Source: Burkholderiales bacterium
GTDB taxonomy: Bacteria; Pseudomonadota; Gammaproteobacteria; Burkholderiales; Burkholderiaceae_C
Direction: 5' to 3'
NCBI GenBank assembly: GCA_947448955.1
Contig: CANFPU010000024.1
Span: forward strand, 1 to 33,273
DNA: 33,273 nucleotides
How positions within the stretch are numbered: position 1 is the stretch's first letter; each line of letters opens with the position of its first letter. Shown piece after piece: positions 15,842 through 26,090 of this stretch. The position numbers were made by a program, and so were the translations under genes. Below the pieces are notes generated by a model. The model had not been told where the DNA came from. It made no database searches and saw only the letters and a list, made by a program, of their open reading frames with translations.

Positions 15842-17074
15842 GTGAAGGGCTTGGGCGATATGGTGGGGTTGAAATCAGCAGCCAGGCTCTGGGCAGACCT
15901 GTCGGTCTCGGCTGCGGTGGCGGGCTTTGTGGCGGTGCTGGTGGGCTACACCAGCTCGGTGGCCATCGTGTTCCAGGCTGCGCAGGCGCTGGGCGCGACA
16001 CCGGCGCAGACGGCGTCCTGGATGTGGGCGCTGGGCCTGGCGATGGGCCTCAGTTGCATCGGTTTGTCGCTGCATTACCGGCTGCCGGTGCTCACGGCCT
16101 GGTGCACGCCGGGCGCGGCGTTGTTGGCCGCTACCCAAGGCGTCAGCCTGGCCGAGGCGACTGGGGCCTTCATCGTCTGTGCGCTGTTGATCACCGCGGC
16201 CGGTGCGACCCGATGGTTCGAGCGTTTGATGGACCGGCTGCCGATGGCGGTGGCTGCGGCGCTGCTGGCCGGGGTGTTGACGCGTTTCGGTTTGGATGCG
16301 GTGCTTTCGGTGCGCAGCGCCCCTGGGCTGGTGCTGCTGATGACGGCGGCATTTCTGGCGGGCCGGCGTTGGTGGCCGCGCTTCGCGGTGCCTGGCGTGC
16401 TGCTGACCGGCGTCGCGGTGGCTGCGGGACAAGGTCGGTTGCAGGCGGGCGCGTTGCTAGAGCTGGGATCAGCGGTCTGGGCCAGTCCGGTGTTCGTGAT
16501 GCCGCAATTCAGCCTGGCCGCTTTGGTGGGGGTCGCGTTGCCCTTGTTCATCGTCACGATGGCGTCACAAAACCTGCCGGGCGTTTCGGCGCAGCGTGCC
16601 GCAGGCTTCGCGGTGCCGATCTCGCCGGTGATCACGGCGACAGGCTTGGTGACCCTCGTGCTGGCACCTTTCGGGGCCTTCGCGATCAACCTGGCCGCGA
16701 TCACCGCATCGATCTGCATGAGCCCGCAAGCCCATGCTGACCCTGCTCGGCGTTACACCGCGCCGGTGATGGCCGGCATTTTTTACTGCCTGCTCGGTTT
16801 GGCCGGTGGCGCGGTGGCGGGTTTGCTGGCGGCTTTTCCGCGCGAACTGGTGGCAGCGGTCGCGGGCTTGGCGTTGTTGGGGACGATCGCGGGCGCGCTG
16901 AGCCTCGCGCTGCAAGACGAGCGGCACCGCGATGCCGCTGCCATCACTTTCCTGGTGACGCTGTCGGGCGTGACGCTTGGCGGCATCGGCGCGGCGTTTT
17001 GGGCGTGCTTGCCGGCGTGGCGGCGCTCGCTGTGCAACACTGGCGGCCCCAACGTTAGAGCCCGCCCACCATGA
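15842..17074 (+). CDS. BenE-family (benzoate:H+ symporter-like) membrane transporter
   Basis: Polytopic membrane protein of 410 residues with about 11-12 hydrophobic segments. It matches the BenE family in hallmark stretches: VGYTSSVAIVFQAAQALGA near the N-terminus, PLFIVTMASQNLPGV in the middle and LAPFGAFAINLAAITASICM followed by AHADPARRY. BenE from Acinetobacter imports benzoate with protons; many homologues have no known substrate, so the substrate here is open. Start candidates are the GTG at 15842 and the ATG at 15860, the latter with AAGGG about 10 bases upstream. The stop overlaps the gshB start (ATGA). No benzoate catabolic genes are nearby. Confidence 0.88.
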   Translation: MKGLGDMVGLKSAARLWADLSVSAAVAGFVAVLVGYTSSVAIVFQAAQALGATPAQTASWMWALGLAMGLSCIGLSLHYRLPVLTAWCTPGAALLAATQGVSLAEATGAFIVCALLITAAGATRWFERLMDRLPMAVAAALLAGVLTRFGLDAVLSVRSAPGLVLLMTAAFLAGRRWWPRFAVPGVLLTGVAVAAGQGRLQAGALLELGSAVWASPVFVMPQFSLAALVGVALPLFIVTMASQNLPGVSAQRAAGFAVPISPVITATGLVTLVLAPFGAFAINLAAITASICMSPQAHADPARRYTAPVMAGIFYCLLGLAGGAVAGLLAAFPRELVAAVAGLALLGTIAGALSLALQDERHRDAAAITFLVTLSGVTLGGIGAAFWACLPAWRRSLCNTGGPNVRARPP

Positions 17075-18030
17075 AGCTGTTGTTCGTCGCCGACCCGCTG
17101 GAATCCTTCAAGACCTATAAGGACACCACCTTCTCGATGATGCGCGAGGCGGCGCGCCGTGGCCACCAGCTCTGGGCCTGCGAACCTGCCGACCTGGTGT
17201 GGGTACGCGGGGCCCGGGTGGTGGCCCGCCAAGCGCGGGCGATCACGCTGACCGGTGACGAGCACGCCTGGTTCGAGGTGCTGACCCAGGCCGAGCTCGC
17301 GCTGGCCGACACCGACGCCGTCGTGATGCGCAAGGACCCGCCGTTTGACGCCGAGTTTTTCTACGCCACCCACCTGCTGGGCCAGGCCGAGCGTGAGGGA
17401 GCCAAGGTCTTCAACAAGCCGGCCGCGCTGCGCGACCACCCCGAGAAGCTCGCGATCCTGGAGTTTCCCCAGTTCATCGCGCCCACGCTGGTCACGCGCA
17501 GTGCGGAGGCGATCCGCGCTTTCCATGCCGAGCACCAGGACATCATCCTGAAGCCGCTCGACGGCATGGGCGGCATGGGCATCTTCCGCGTCGGCCCCGA
17601 CGGACTCAATCTGGGCTCGATCACCGAGACGCTGAACCAGGGCGGCGCACAGACCGTGATGGTGCAGAAGTACCTGAGCGAGATCGTCCGCGGCGACAAG
17701 CGCGTGCTGGTGATCGGCGGCGTGCCGGTGCCGTTCACGCTGGCGCGCATCCCGCAGGGCAGTGAGATCCGCGGCAACCTGGCGGTGGGCGGCAAGGGCG
17801 TGGCGATGCCGATCACCGATCGCGAGCGCGAGATCGCGAGTGCGCTCGGGCCGATCCTCGCGGCCCGTGGCCTGCTGCTGGTGGGCTTGGACGTCATCGG
17901 CGACTGCCTGACCGAGATCAACGTCACGAGCCCGACCTGCTTCCAGGAAATCACCGAGCAGACTGGGTTCGACGTGGCGGCCATGTTCATCACCGCGCTC
18001 GAGCGCCAACTGAAGGGCGCCGCCGCATGA
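17071..18030 (+). CDS. gshB: glutathione synthetase
   Basis: ATP-grasp ligase joining gamma-glutamylcysteine and glycine to make glutathione in the cytosol. The 319-residue length matches E. coli GshB (about 316). Family landmarks are FVADPLESFKTYKDTTFSMMREA at the N-terminus (recognisable at residues 5-20), VMRKDPPFD, LKPLDGMGGMGIFR (the glycine-rich ATP loop), VQKYLSEIVRGDKRVLVIGG and the C-terminal Mg-binding INVTSPTCFQEI. It overlaps the BenE-family gene by 4 bases and the glutathione-dependent formaldehyde dehydrogenase gene by 4 bases. No gshA is present in the window. Confidence 0.97.
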   Translation: MKLLFVADPLESFKTYKDTTFSMMREAARRGHQLWACEPADLVWVRGARVVARQARAITLTGDEHAWFEVLTQAELALADTDAVVMRKDPPFDAEFFYATHLLGQAEREGAKVFNKPAALRDHPEKLAILEFPQFIAPTLVTRSAEAIRAFHAEHQDIILKPLDGMGGMGIFRVGPDGLNLGSITETLNQGGAQTVMVQKYLSEIVRGDKRVLVIGGVPVPFTLARIPQGSEIRGNLAVGGKGVAMPITDREREIASALGPILAARGLLLVGLDVIGDCLTEINVTSPTCFQEITEQTGFDVAAMFITALERQLKGAAA

Positions 18031-19133
18031 AGACCAGAGCCGCGGTTGCCTGGCAGGCCGGCGCCCCGCTGACGATCGAGGACGTCGACTTGGCCGGCCC
18101 GCGCGACGGCGAGGTGCTGGTCGAGGTCAAGGCCACGGGCATCTGTCACACGGACCACTACACGCTGTCGGGCGCCGACCCGGAAGGCCTGTTCCCGGCC
18201 ATCCTGGGCCATGAGGGTGCGGGCGTGGTACTCGAAGTCGGCGCCGGCGTGCCTTGGCTGAAGCCCGGCGACCATGTGATTCCGCTCTACACGCCGGAGT
18301 GCCGCAACTGCAAGTTCTGCCTGTCGCGCAAGACCAACCTTTGCCAGGCGATCCGCTCGACCCAAGGGCGTGGCCTGATGCCCGACGGCAGTTCGCGCTT
18401 CTCGATCGGCGGCCAACCCATCCTGCACTACATGGGCACCAGCACCTTCGCCAACCACATCGTGGTGCCCGGCATTGCGTTGGCGAAGATCCGGCCCGAT
18501 GCGCCTTTCGACAAAGTTTGTTACATCGGCTGCGGTGTCACGACCGGTGTCGGTGCGGTGCTGTTCACCGCCAAGGTGGAGGCCGGCGCCAACGTGGTGG
18601 TGTTCGGCCTCGGCGGCATCGGTCTGAACGTGGTCCAGGGCGCCAAGATGGTGGGCGCCGACAAGATCATCGGTGTCGACCTGAACCCGGCCCGCGAGGC
18701 GATGGCGCGCCGATTCGGCATGACCCATTTCATCAACCCGAAGGCCACGCCCAACGTCGTGGACACGGTTCAGCAATTGACCGACGGTGGCGCTGACTAC
18801 AGCTTCGAATGCATCGGCAACACCCAGGTGATGCGCGATGCGCTGGAATGCACCCACAAGGGCTGGGGCCGCAGCATCATCATTGGCGTGGCCGAGGCCG
18901 GTGCCGAGATCGTCACCCGGCCGTTCCAACTCGTCACGGGCCGCAAATGGGAGGGGTCGGCTTTCGGTGGCGCGCGCGGCCGCACCGATGTGCCGAAGAT
19001 CGTCGACTGGTACATGGACGGCAAGCTCAACATTGACGACCTGATCACCCACAAGCTCAAGCTCGAAGACATCAACGAGGGCTTCGAGCTGATGAAGCGC
19101 GGCGAGTCGATCCGATCGGTCGTGATGTTTTGA
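18027..19133 (+). CDS. frmA: S-(hydroxymethyl)glutathione dehydrogenase / class III alcohol dehydrogenase
   Basis: NAD-dependent zinc dehydrogenase that oxidises S-hydroxymethylglutathione, formed spontaneously from formaldehyde and glutathione, to S-formylglutathione. The 368-residue length is typical. The catalytic zinc ligands are Cys40 (TGICHTD) and the His of LGHEGAG. Four structural-zinc cysteines lie in PECRNCKFCLSRKTNLC. The Rossmann loop reads FGLGGIGLNVVQG. The tail MKRGESIRSVVMF is the usual class III ending. It starts inside the gshB stop (ATGA), linking glutathione supply to formaldehyde oxidation. The S-formylglutathione hydrolase gene that often follows is absent; uup comes next instead. 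Confidence 0.96.
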   Translation: MKTRAAVAWQAGAPLTIEDVDLAGPRDGEVLVEVKATGICHTDHYTLSGADPEGLFPAILGHEGAGVVLEVGAGVPWLKPGDHVIPLYTPECRNCKFCLSRKTNLCQAIRSTQGRGLMPDGSSRFSIGGQPILHYMGTSTFANHIVVPGIALAKIRPDAPFDKVCYIGCGVTTGVGAVLFTAKVEAGANVVVFGLGGIGLNVVQGAKMVGADKIIGVDLNPAREAMARRFGMTHFINPKATPNVVDTVQQLTDGGADYSFECIGNTQVMRDALECTHKGWGRSIIIGVAEAGAEIVTRPFQLVTGRKWEGSAFGGARGRTDVPKIVDWYMDGKLNIDDLITHKLKLEDINEGFELMKRGESIRSVVMF

Positions 19134-19206
19134 CGCCTCTCGACCTGCGGGCTCGCGGCATAGTCGCTGAGCTGCCGGTGGCCGCCGCAGCGGACAATCT
19201 ACGGCT

Positions 19207-21108
<1,902 letters not shown>

Positions 21109-21118
21109 ACTTCGCCTC

Positions 21119-22096
21119 ATGCCGAATCGCCCTGAACAGATTCCATCGCCTTCGAGCCACACAGCCGCAGGGCTGTCGCCGCAAACCCTGGGCTGGCTGC
21201 TGGGCGCGGTGGGCGTGATGATTTTCGCGCTGTCGATCCCGATGACACGGCTGGCCTCGGGCAGCCTGGACGCGCCGCAGCTGCCAGCCGTCTTCGTCGC
21301 GATCGGCCGCGCCGCGCTGGCAGGGCTGCTGGCGGCGGTCTGGTTGCTGGCCACGCGCGCGCCTCGCCCTCGTCCTGCGCAGTGGCGCGGCCTGCTGCTC
21401 AGCGCGCTGGGTGTGGTGTTTGGCTGGCCCTTGTTTCTGGGTTTCGCCGTGCAGCGCGTCGACGCCGCGCATGCCGCGGTGGTCTCGGGCTTGTTGCCAA
21501 TCGCCACCGCCGTGATCGCAGCGCTGTTGCTGCGCCAGCGGCCGAGTTGGGGTTTCTGGGCTTGCGCGCTGCTGGGCACATCGCTGGTGCTGGGTTTCGC
21601 GTTCTGGAAGGGCGGCGCTGCGCTGCAGGCAGCCGATGGTTTGCTGGTGGTCGCGATCTTGTTCTCGTCGTTCGGTTACGTCCACGGCGCCGGCCTGTCC
21701 ACACCGAAGGGCGACGGTTTGGCGCCGATGCCGGCCGAGCAGGTGATCAGTTGGCTGCTGGTCGCGAGCTTGCCCATCACGCTGCCGGTGGCGTTGGTCA
21801 CCTGGCCAACCGGGCCGGTGCGGCTGCAAGCCTGGGGTGGCTTTGTCTATGTCTCGGTGTTCTCGATGTGGCTGGGTTTCTTCGCCTGGTACCGGGGCTT
21901 GGCGCTGGGCGGCATGATGCGCGTGAGCCAGGTGCAACTGCTGCAACCCTTTTTGTCGATGTGGCTGGCGGTGCCTTTGCTGGGCGAGTCTGTCGACGCA
22001 GCCACCTTGGGCTTTTCGCTCGCGGTGATGGCCACGGTGTTCCTCTCGAAGCGCATGGCGGTGTCGGCGCCGGCCCCGTCGCTTGAGAAGGTCTGA
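21119..22096 (+). CDS. DMT superfamily (EamA) transporter
   Basis: Integral membrane protein of 325 residues with ten predicted helices in two EamA repeats: about residues 25-155, beginning LGWLLGAVGVMIFALSIPMTRL, and about 165-310. Members export or import metabolites such as amino acids; the substrate is not predictable. The second repeat shows FSMWLGFFAWYRGLALGG and VSQVQLLQPFLSMW, the usual closing helices. The ATG at 21119 is chosen because it lies just after the uup stop and precedes the first helix by a short cytosolic tail. Earlier in-frame codons lie inside uup. The neighbouring amino-acid enzyme gene makes an amino-acid substrate plausible but unproven. Confidence 0.9.
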   Translation: MPNRPEQIPSPSSHTAAGLSPQTLGWLLGAVGVMIFALSIPMTRLASGSLDAPQLPAVFVAIGRAALAGLLAAVWLLATRAPRPRPAQWRGLLLSALGVVFGWPLFLGFAVQRVDAAHAAVVSGLLPIATAVIAALLLRQRPSWGFWACALLGTSLVLGFAFWKGGAALQAADGLLVVAILFSSFGYVHGAGLSTPKGDGLAPMPAEQVISWLLVASLPITLPVALVTWPTGPVRLQAWGGFVYVSVFSMWLGFFAWYRGLALGGMMRVSQVQLLQPFLSMWLAVPLLGESVDAATLGFSLAVMATVFLSKRMAVSAPAPSLEKV

Positions 22097-22139
22097 GCCA
22101 TCGCCCAGGCCAAGCCCGTTCCTCTGACCCACCAGCACG

Positions 22140-23138
22140 ATGAATTACAGCCTCGCCACACTTGAAGCGGCCGCGCGAACCGTCCATGCGCTGATGCCGG
22201 CCACGCCGCAATACCGCTGGCCGCTGCTCGAGGCGGCTTTCGCCGCGCGGCCCGACGACGGCACCGAGATCTGGCTCAAGCATGAGAACCACACGCCGGT
22301 GGGTGCTTTCAAAATCCGCGGCGGGTTGGTGTTTTTCGATCGTTTGATGGCCGCTGGCCTCAGGCCGGCCGGCGTGGTCAGCGCCACGCGCGGCAACCAC
22401 GGTCAGTCGGTCGCCTTTGCAGCGCGGCGCCACGGCGTCCCGGCCTTGATCGTCGTGCCCAAGGGCAACAGCCGCGAGAAGAACGCGGCGATGCGTGCGC
22501 TCGGTGCCGAATTGGTCGAGCATGGCGATGACTTTCAGGCTGCGCGTGAACAGGCGCAGGCTTTGGCGACACAGCGCGACTGGCTGATGGTGTCCTCGTT
22601 TCATCCTGATTTGGTCGCCGGCGTTGCGAGTTATGCGCTCGAGCTGTTTGCCGCTACACCGCCGCTGACGGTGGTGTACGTACCGATAGGCTTGGGCTCC
22701 GGCGCCTGCGGCCTGATCGCTGCGCGAGACGCGTTGGGGTTGGCGACCGAGATCGTCGGCGTGGTCTCAACCGGTGCGCCAGCTTATGCGTTGTCGCTGG
22801 CGCGCGGCGAAGCGGTGTCACATCCCGTGACCACCGTGCTGGCCGACGGCATGGCTTGCCGCACGCCCGAGTCCGATGCACTGGCGATGATGCAGCGCGG
22901 ACTGGCGCGGGTGGTCAGCGTCAGCGATGCCGAGGTCGCGGCGGCGATGTGCCGCTTGTTTGAAGCAACCCACCAGGTGGCCGAGGGTGCGGGTGCCGCC
23001 GCGCTGGCCGCAGCCTGGTCCGAGCGGGCGCAGCTTGCTGGCCGCCGTGCGGCGCTGGTGCTCAGCGGCGGCAATATCGACCGCGAGGTGTTTGCCGGTG
23101 TGCTGGCAGGCACCGCTTTTCAGGAGACCGGTGCATGA
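22140..23138 (+). CDS. threonine dehydratase-like PLP enzyme
   Basis: Fold-type II pyridoxal-phosphate enzyme of the serine/threonine dehydratase family, expected to deaminate a hydroxy amino acid such as L-threonine to a 2-oxo acid and ammonia. The PLP lysine is Lys58 in TPVGAFKIRGG. The substrate loop is ATRGNHGQSVA. The phosphate-binding glycine loop is PIGLGSGACG, a variant of the common VGGGGL. The C-terminal cofactor-contact motif is LSGGNID. At 332 residues it has no C-terminal ACT domain, so it is the short unregulated form. Hydroxyaspartate or serine are possible alternative substrates. It overlaps the phzF-like gene by 4 bases. Confidence 0.87.
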   Translation: MNYSLATLEAAARTVHALMPATPQYRWPLLEAAFAARPDDGTEIWLKHENHTPVGAFKIRGGLVFFDRLMAAGLRPAGVVSATRGNHGQSVAFAARRHGVPALIVVPKGNSREKNAAMRALGAELVEHGDDFQAAREQAQALATQRDWLMVSSFHPDLVAGVASYALELFAATPPLTVVYVPIGLGSGACGLIAARDALGLATEIVGVVSTGAPAYALSLARGEAVSHPVTTVLADGMACRTPESDALAMMQRGLARVVSVSDAEVAAAMCRLFEATHQVAEGAGAAALAAAWSERAQLAGRRAALVLSGGNIDREVFAGVLAGTAFQETGA

Positions 23139-23986
23139 CCACCGCGCGCCGCTTCTCGCAACTCGATGTCTTCACCGACCAGCCGCTACGCGGCAATCCG
23201 TTGGCTGTAGTTCACGACGCGCAGGGCCTGAGCGACGGCCAGATGGCCGAGGTCGCGCGCTGGACGAATCTGTCGGAAACCACTTTCTTGCTGCCGCCCG
23301 ACGATGCCGGCGCCGACTACCGGGTGCGCATCTTCACACCAGGCGGCGAGCTGCCTTTCGCCGGCCATCCGACGCTGGGCAGTTGCCACGCCTGGCTCAG
23401 TGCCGGCGGCGTGCCGCGCGACGCCGATGTCGTGGTCCAGCAGTGCGGCGTCGGTCTGGTGCGGGTCAGTCGCGAGCGGCATGGGGAAAGCGAACGCCTG
23501 GCTTTTGCCGCGCCGGCGTTGCGCCGCAGCGGCCCGGCCGATGCCGACTTGCGGGCCCAGGCCGTGGCCGCGCTGGGTCTGTGCAATGCTGACCTGTTGC
23601 AACTGCAGTGGATAGACAACGGCCCGGGCTGGATGGGCGGGCTGCTCAAGGATGCTGCCTCAGTGCTCGCGCTGCGCCCTGACTTTGCGGCGATGCGAGG
23701 CCTGAACCTGGGCGTCGTGGGCGCCTATCCTGCGGGCAGCGAATGTCAGTTCGAGGTCCGTGCCTTTGTGCCCGACCTGGGCGTGCCGGAGGATCCGGTC
23801 ACCGGCAGCCTGAACGCTGGCTTGGCGCAGTGGCTGATCGGGGCGGGCCTGGCGCCTGATCGCTATGTCGCGGCCCAGGGCGCGGCACTCGGTCGGGCTG
23901 GGCGAGTGTTCGTGACGAAGCTGGGCGCTGACATCTGGATCGGCGGCGCCGTTTGCGCGGTGGTCAGCGGCACCGTGACGCTGTGA
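23135..23986 (+). CDS. PhzF-family isomerase/epimerase-like protein
   Basis: Cytosolic protein of the PhzF fold (two-domain, diaminopimelate epimerase-like), 283 residues, normal length. Signature stretches are QLDVFTDQPLRGNPLAVV at the N-terminus, NLSETTFLLPP with the presumed catalytic Glu48, PGGELPFAGHPTLG and the C-terminal EDPVTGSLNAGLAQWL. PhzF itself isomerises a phenazine precursor, but most members are not in phenazine pathways, and no phz genes are visible here. Its ATG lies within the stop region of the dehydratase-like gene, so the two are co-translated and may act on related amino-acid-derived compounds. Confidence 0.93.
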   Translation: MTTARRFSQLDVFTDQPLRGNPLAVVHDAQGLSDGQMAEVARWTNLSETTFLLPPDDAGADYRVRIFTPGGELPFAGHPTLGSCHAWLSAGGVPRDADVVVQQCGVGLVRVSRERHGESERLAFAAPALRRSGPADADLRAQAVAALGLCNADLLQLQWIDNGPGWMGGLLKDAASVLALRPDFAAMRGLNLGVVGAYPAGSECQFEVRAFVPDLGVPEDPVTGSLNAGLAQWLIGAGLAPDRYVAAQGAALGRAGRVFVTKLGADIWIGGAVCAVVSGTVTL

Positions 23987-23995
23987 TCACGGTGC
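23970..23995 (+). terminator. 9-bp hairpin over the phzF-like stop codon
   Basis: GCACCGTGA and TCACGGTGC pair perfectly around an 8-base loop that contains the stop codon. No T-tract follows, so it is more likely an mRNA 3'-end structure than a classic terminator. It lies between convergent genes. Confidence 0.35.
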
Positions 23996-24028
23996 GATGA
24001 GCCGCTGATGAGCCGCTGATGGGCCGCT
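23996..24028. repeat. three 11-bp tandem repeats
   Basis: GATGAGCCGCT, GATGAGCCGCT and GATGGGCCGCT occur head to tail in the short gap between the convergent phzF-like and cytochrome c' genes. Confidence 0.8.
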
Positions 24029-24043
24029 GACGTGCCGGTGCCG

Positions 24044-24499
24044 TCAGGGGTTGCGGAAGTGGTCGTGGCAGCTCTTGCACGTTGCAGCAGCGCTGCCGAA
24101 AGCGGCCTTGACTTGGTCCAGATTGCCGCCTTTGGCGACGGCCGCGAGCTTGGTTACTTCGTCTTGCAATTTCTTGGCTTCGTCATCGAACTTGGCCCGT
24201 TCGGTCCAGACGTTCGCTTTCGGCGAGCCTTTGTCGGTGCCTGACGTGCCCTCGACAAAGCCGGCGTACGGCAGCTTGGACATTGCCGCGACGATCTCGG
24301 CGTTGGATGCTGCGGCGGCCGCGTCAAAAGGCGCACGGCCAGCGGCCATTGCGCCAATGCGTCCGAAGTGCGCGGCCATCACCGTGAAAGCGGCTTTGCG
24401 GTATTTGACCGCGTCTTCGGGTTTCTGGAATTGCGCGACCGCTGACACGCTGGTCAACGAAACCAGGGTGGCGATAGATGCCAACAACAAACGCTTCAT
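24044..24499 (-). CDS. class II cytochrome c (cytochrome c')
   Basis: Periplasmic haem protein of 151 residues. A Sec signal peptide (MKRLLLASIATLVSLTSVSA, then VAQ) precedes a four-helix bundle and the C-terminal haem site CKSCH (haem ligated by the two Cys, proximal His), the arrangement that defines class II c-type cytochromes. QFQKPEDAVKYRKAAFTVM matches the usual first helix. The ATG at 24499 has GGAGA about 6 bases upstream. Proposed roles in the family are nitric oxide or oxygen binding and electron transfer. It is divergent from the cytochrome b561-type gene at 24714 across a 214-base shared promoter region, a common pairing. Confidence 0.95.
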   Translation of the reverse strand: MKRLLLASIATLVSLTSVSAVAQFQKPEDAVKYRKAAFTVMAAHFGRIGAMAAGRAPFDAAAAASNAEIVAAMSKLPYAGFVEGTSGTDKGSPKANVWTERAKFDDEAKKLQDEVTKLAAVAKGGNLDQVKAAFGSAAATCKSCHDHFRNP

Positions 24500-24713
24500 G
24501 CAGGTCTCCAACAAGAGAAGGGCGGGGGATTGAACCGAGGCCAGGCAAGGCCAACGGGTCGGGTGCCAGTTTACGGCTTGCACGTTGAATCTTGCATGCT
24601 CGATCTCGCGCCTTGACCGCACCATGGGCATTGCGGCCGATGGCCTGGCGTGGGCATCGCAACTTGGGCTATCGTTGCCGGCAGACCGACTTTGCGGCCC
24701 TGCGCATCGAACC

Positions 24714-25424
24714 ATGAACCCCATGACGCCTGCCACGCCAGCCGAAACCAGCCCCGATGCCCGCGCCGTGCGGGTTTGGGATTTACCGACCCGCGCTTTC
24801 CACTGGCTGCTTGCCGTGGCGGTGGTCGGCCTGGTGGTGACCGGTCATGTCGGCGGCAATGCGTTGGTTTGGCACATGAGGCTAGGCCTGGTGGTTTTGA
24901 CCTTGCTGTCGTTCCGGGTTTTATGGGGGCTGGTGGGTGGACGCTGGTCGCGCTTCACCAGCTTTGTCAGAGGGCCTGTCACGCTGCTGCGCTATCTGCG
25001 AGGTCAGGCGCGCGACCGCGACTTTTTCGAGGTTGGCCACAACCCGCTGGGTGGCTTGGCCGTGTTGGCCATGATCGCGTTGCTGGCCTTGCAAGTCGCC
25101 ACAGGCTTGGTGGCTGACGACGAGATCGCTACCACCGGTCCCCTCAACAGGTTCGTCACCAACACCACTGCGTTGGCGGCGACGTCCTGGCACCAGGGTT
25201 GGGGCCAGTGGATTCTGTTCGGACTGGTGGGACTGCACTTGGCGGCGATTGCCTTTTATCGCTGGAGAGGTACCGATCTGGTCCGGCCGATGCTCACCGG
25301 TGACAAGCACTTGCCGGCTGATGTGCCGCCGTCCGCCGACAGCTGGCAGACCCGCTGGTTGGCCATGCTGCTGCTGGCGGTTTGTGCTGCTGGCGCTGGG
25401 TGGTTGGCTTGGTTGGGCGCCTGA
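24714..25424 (+). CDS. cytochrome b561-type (cytochrome b/b6 domain) membrane protein
   Basis: Inner-membrane di-haem cytochrome of the bacterial b561 / Ni-Fe hydrogenase b-subunit type, about four helices. Four candidate haem ligands sit in helices at the right spacing: AFHWLLA, VWHMRLG, SWHQGWGQW and GLHLAAIAFYRWRG. Total 236 residues. Such proteins pass electrons from the quinone pool to a periplasmic c-type cytochrome, and the divergent neighbour is a cytochrome c', its likely partner. The start at ATG 24714 is uncertain by three codons (another ATG at 24723); further upstream frame would run through the intergenic region. Confidence 0.9.
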   Translation: MNPMTPATPAETSPDARAVRVWDLPTRAFHWLLAVAVVGLVVTGHVGGNALVWHMRLGLVVLTLLSFRVLWGLVGGRWSRFTSFVRGPVTLLRYLRGQARDRDFFEVGHNPLGGLAVLAMIALLALQVATGLVADDEIATTGPLNRFVTNTTALAATSWHQGWGQWILFGLVGLHLAAIAFYRWRGTDLVRPMLTGDKHLPADVPPSADSWQTRWLAMLLLAVCAAGAGWLAWLGA

Positions 25425-25471
25425 ATCGGAAGCCTTGCCTGCTAGACTGAACCAAGACTGCCTCTGCCCTG

Positions 25472-25963
25472 ATGCCGCCCCCTGCGCTTCGCCTGCAAAC
25501 ACCCGATACACCGGAACTGCTGGATGCTGCGCGCGGCCTGTTCCGCGAATACGCCGAGGACCTGGGCCTCGACCTGGGCTTCCAGAACTTCGACAGCGAA
25601 CTCACGGCGCTGCCTGGCGACTATGCCGAGCCGCAGGGTGCGTTGTTGCTGGCCTTCGTCGATGGCGAGCTCGCGGGTTGCGGTGCCTTCCGCCCACAGC
25701 ACGATGTCGACTACGCCAATGCCTGCGAGATGAAGCGTCTCTACGTGAGGCCAGCGTTTCGCCGCTTCGGACTGGGTCGCATGCTGGCCGAAGCCTTGAT
25801 CGACCGCGCCGTCCAGGCCGGCTACTCGGCGATGTTGCTCGACACGCTCGATGACATGGAGTCCGCGCGAGGCCTTTACGCGACGCTGGGTTTTGTCGAG
25901 GTTCCACCGTACTACTTCAACCCGATCGCCGGTGCACATTACCTCAAGGTCGATTTGGATTGA
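25472..25963 (+). CDS. GNAT family N-acetyltransferase
   Basis: Acetyl-CoA-dependent transferase of the GNAT fold, 163 residues. The acetyl-CoA loop is seen in EMKRLYVRPAFRRFGLGRML (pattern R/Q-x-x-G-x-G/A), followed by the helix AEALIDRAVQAGYSAML and the closing strand ARGLYATLGFVEVPPYYFNP. The ending with PYYFNP resembles a subgroup of small acetyltransferases acting on free substrates. The substrate is not predictable. The start is followed by a Pro-rich stretch and has no strong ribosome site. The gene stands 47 bases after the cytochrome b gene and may be read through from it. Confidence 0.9.
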   Translation: MPPPALRLQTPDTPELLDAARGLFREYAEDLGLDLGFQNFDSELTALPGDYAEPQGALLLAFVDGELAGCGAFRPQHDVDYANACEMKRLYVRPAFRRFGLGRMLAEALIDRAVQAGYSAMLLDTLDDMESARGLYATLGFVEVPPYYFNPIAGAHYLKVDLD

Positions 25964-26090
25964 CCCACCTGCACCGTCCCACCAAGACCGGTCGCCCAGT
26001 GCGACGCTTCAAGCCAGGCGACATGAAACGCGACGAATCAACTGATAAACCTGGCGCCGCAGCCAGTGTGCGCAACCCAGGAGGCGACCG

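Noticed and set aside
15501-16001. 166-codon minus-strand frame with Met-Gln and Val-Glu dipeptide runs
   Set aside because: The runs are translation of the hexamer array; flanking parts overlap other genes out of frame and no domain is present.
14737-16740. 667-codon plus-strand open frame spanning the thiF-like gene, the hexamer array and the BenE-family gene
   Set aside because: It crosses two real genes and the repeat, giving a Cys-Ile/Ser-Thr low-complexity tract; it exists only because the repeat keeps all frames open.
25443-25448. TAGACT as a -10 element for the GNAT gene
   Set aside because: Four of six matches and no -35 hexamer at suitable spacing; not better than chance in this region.
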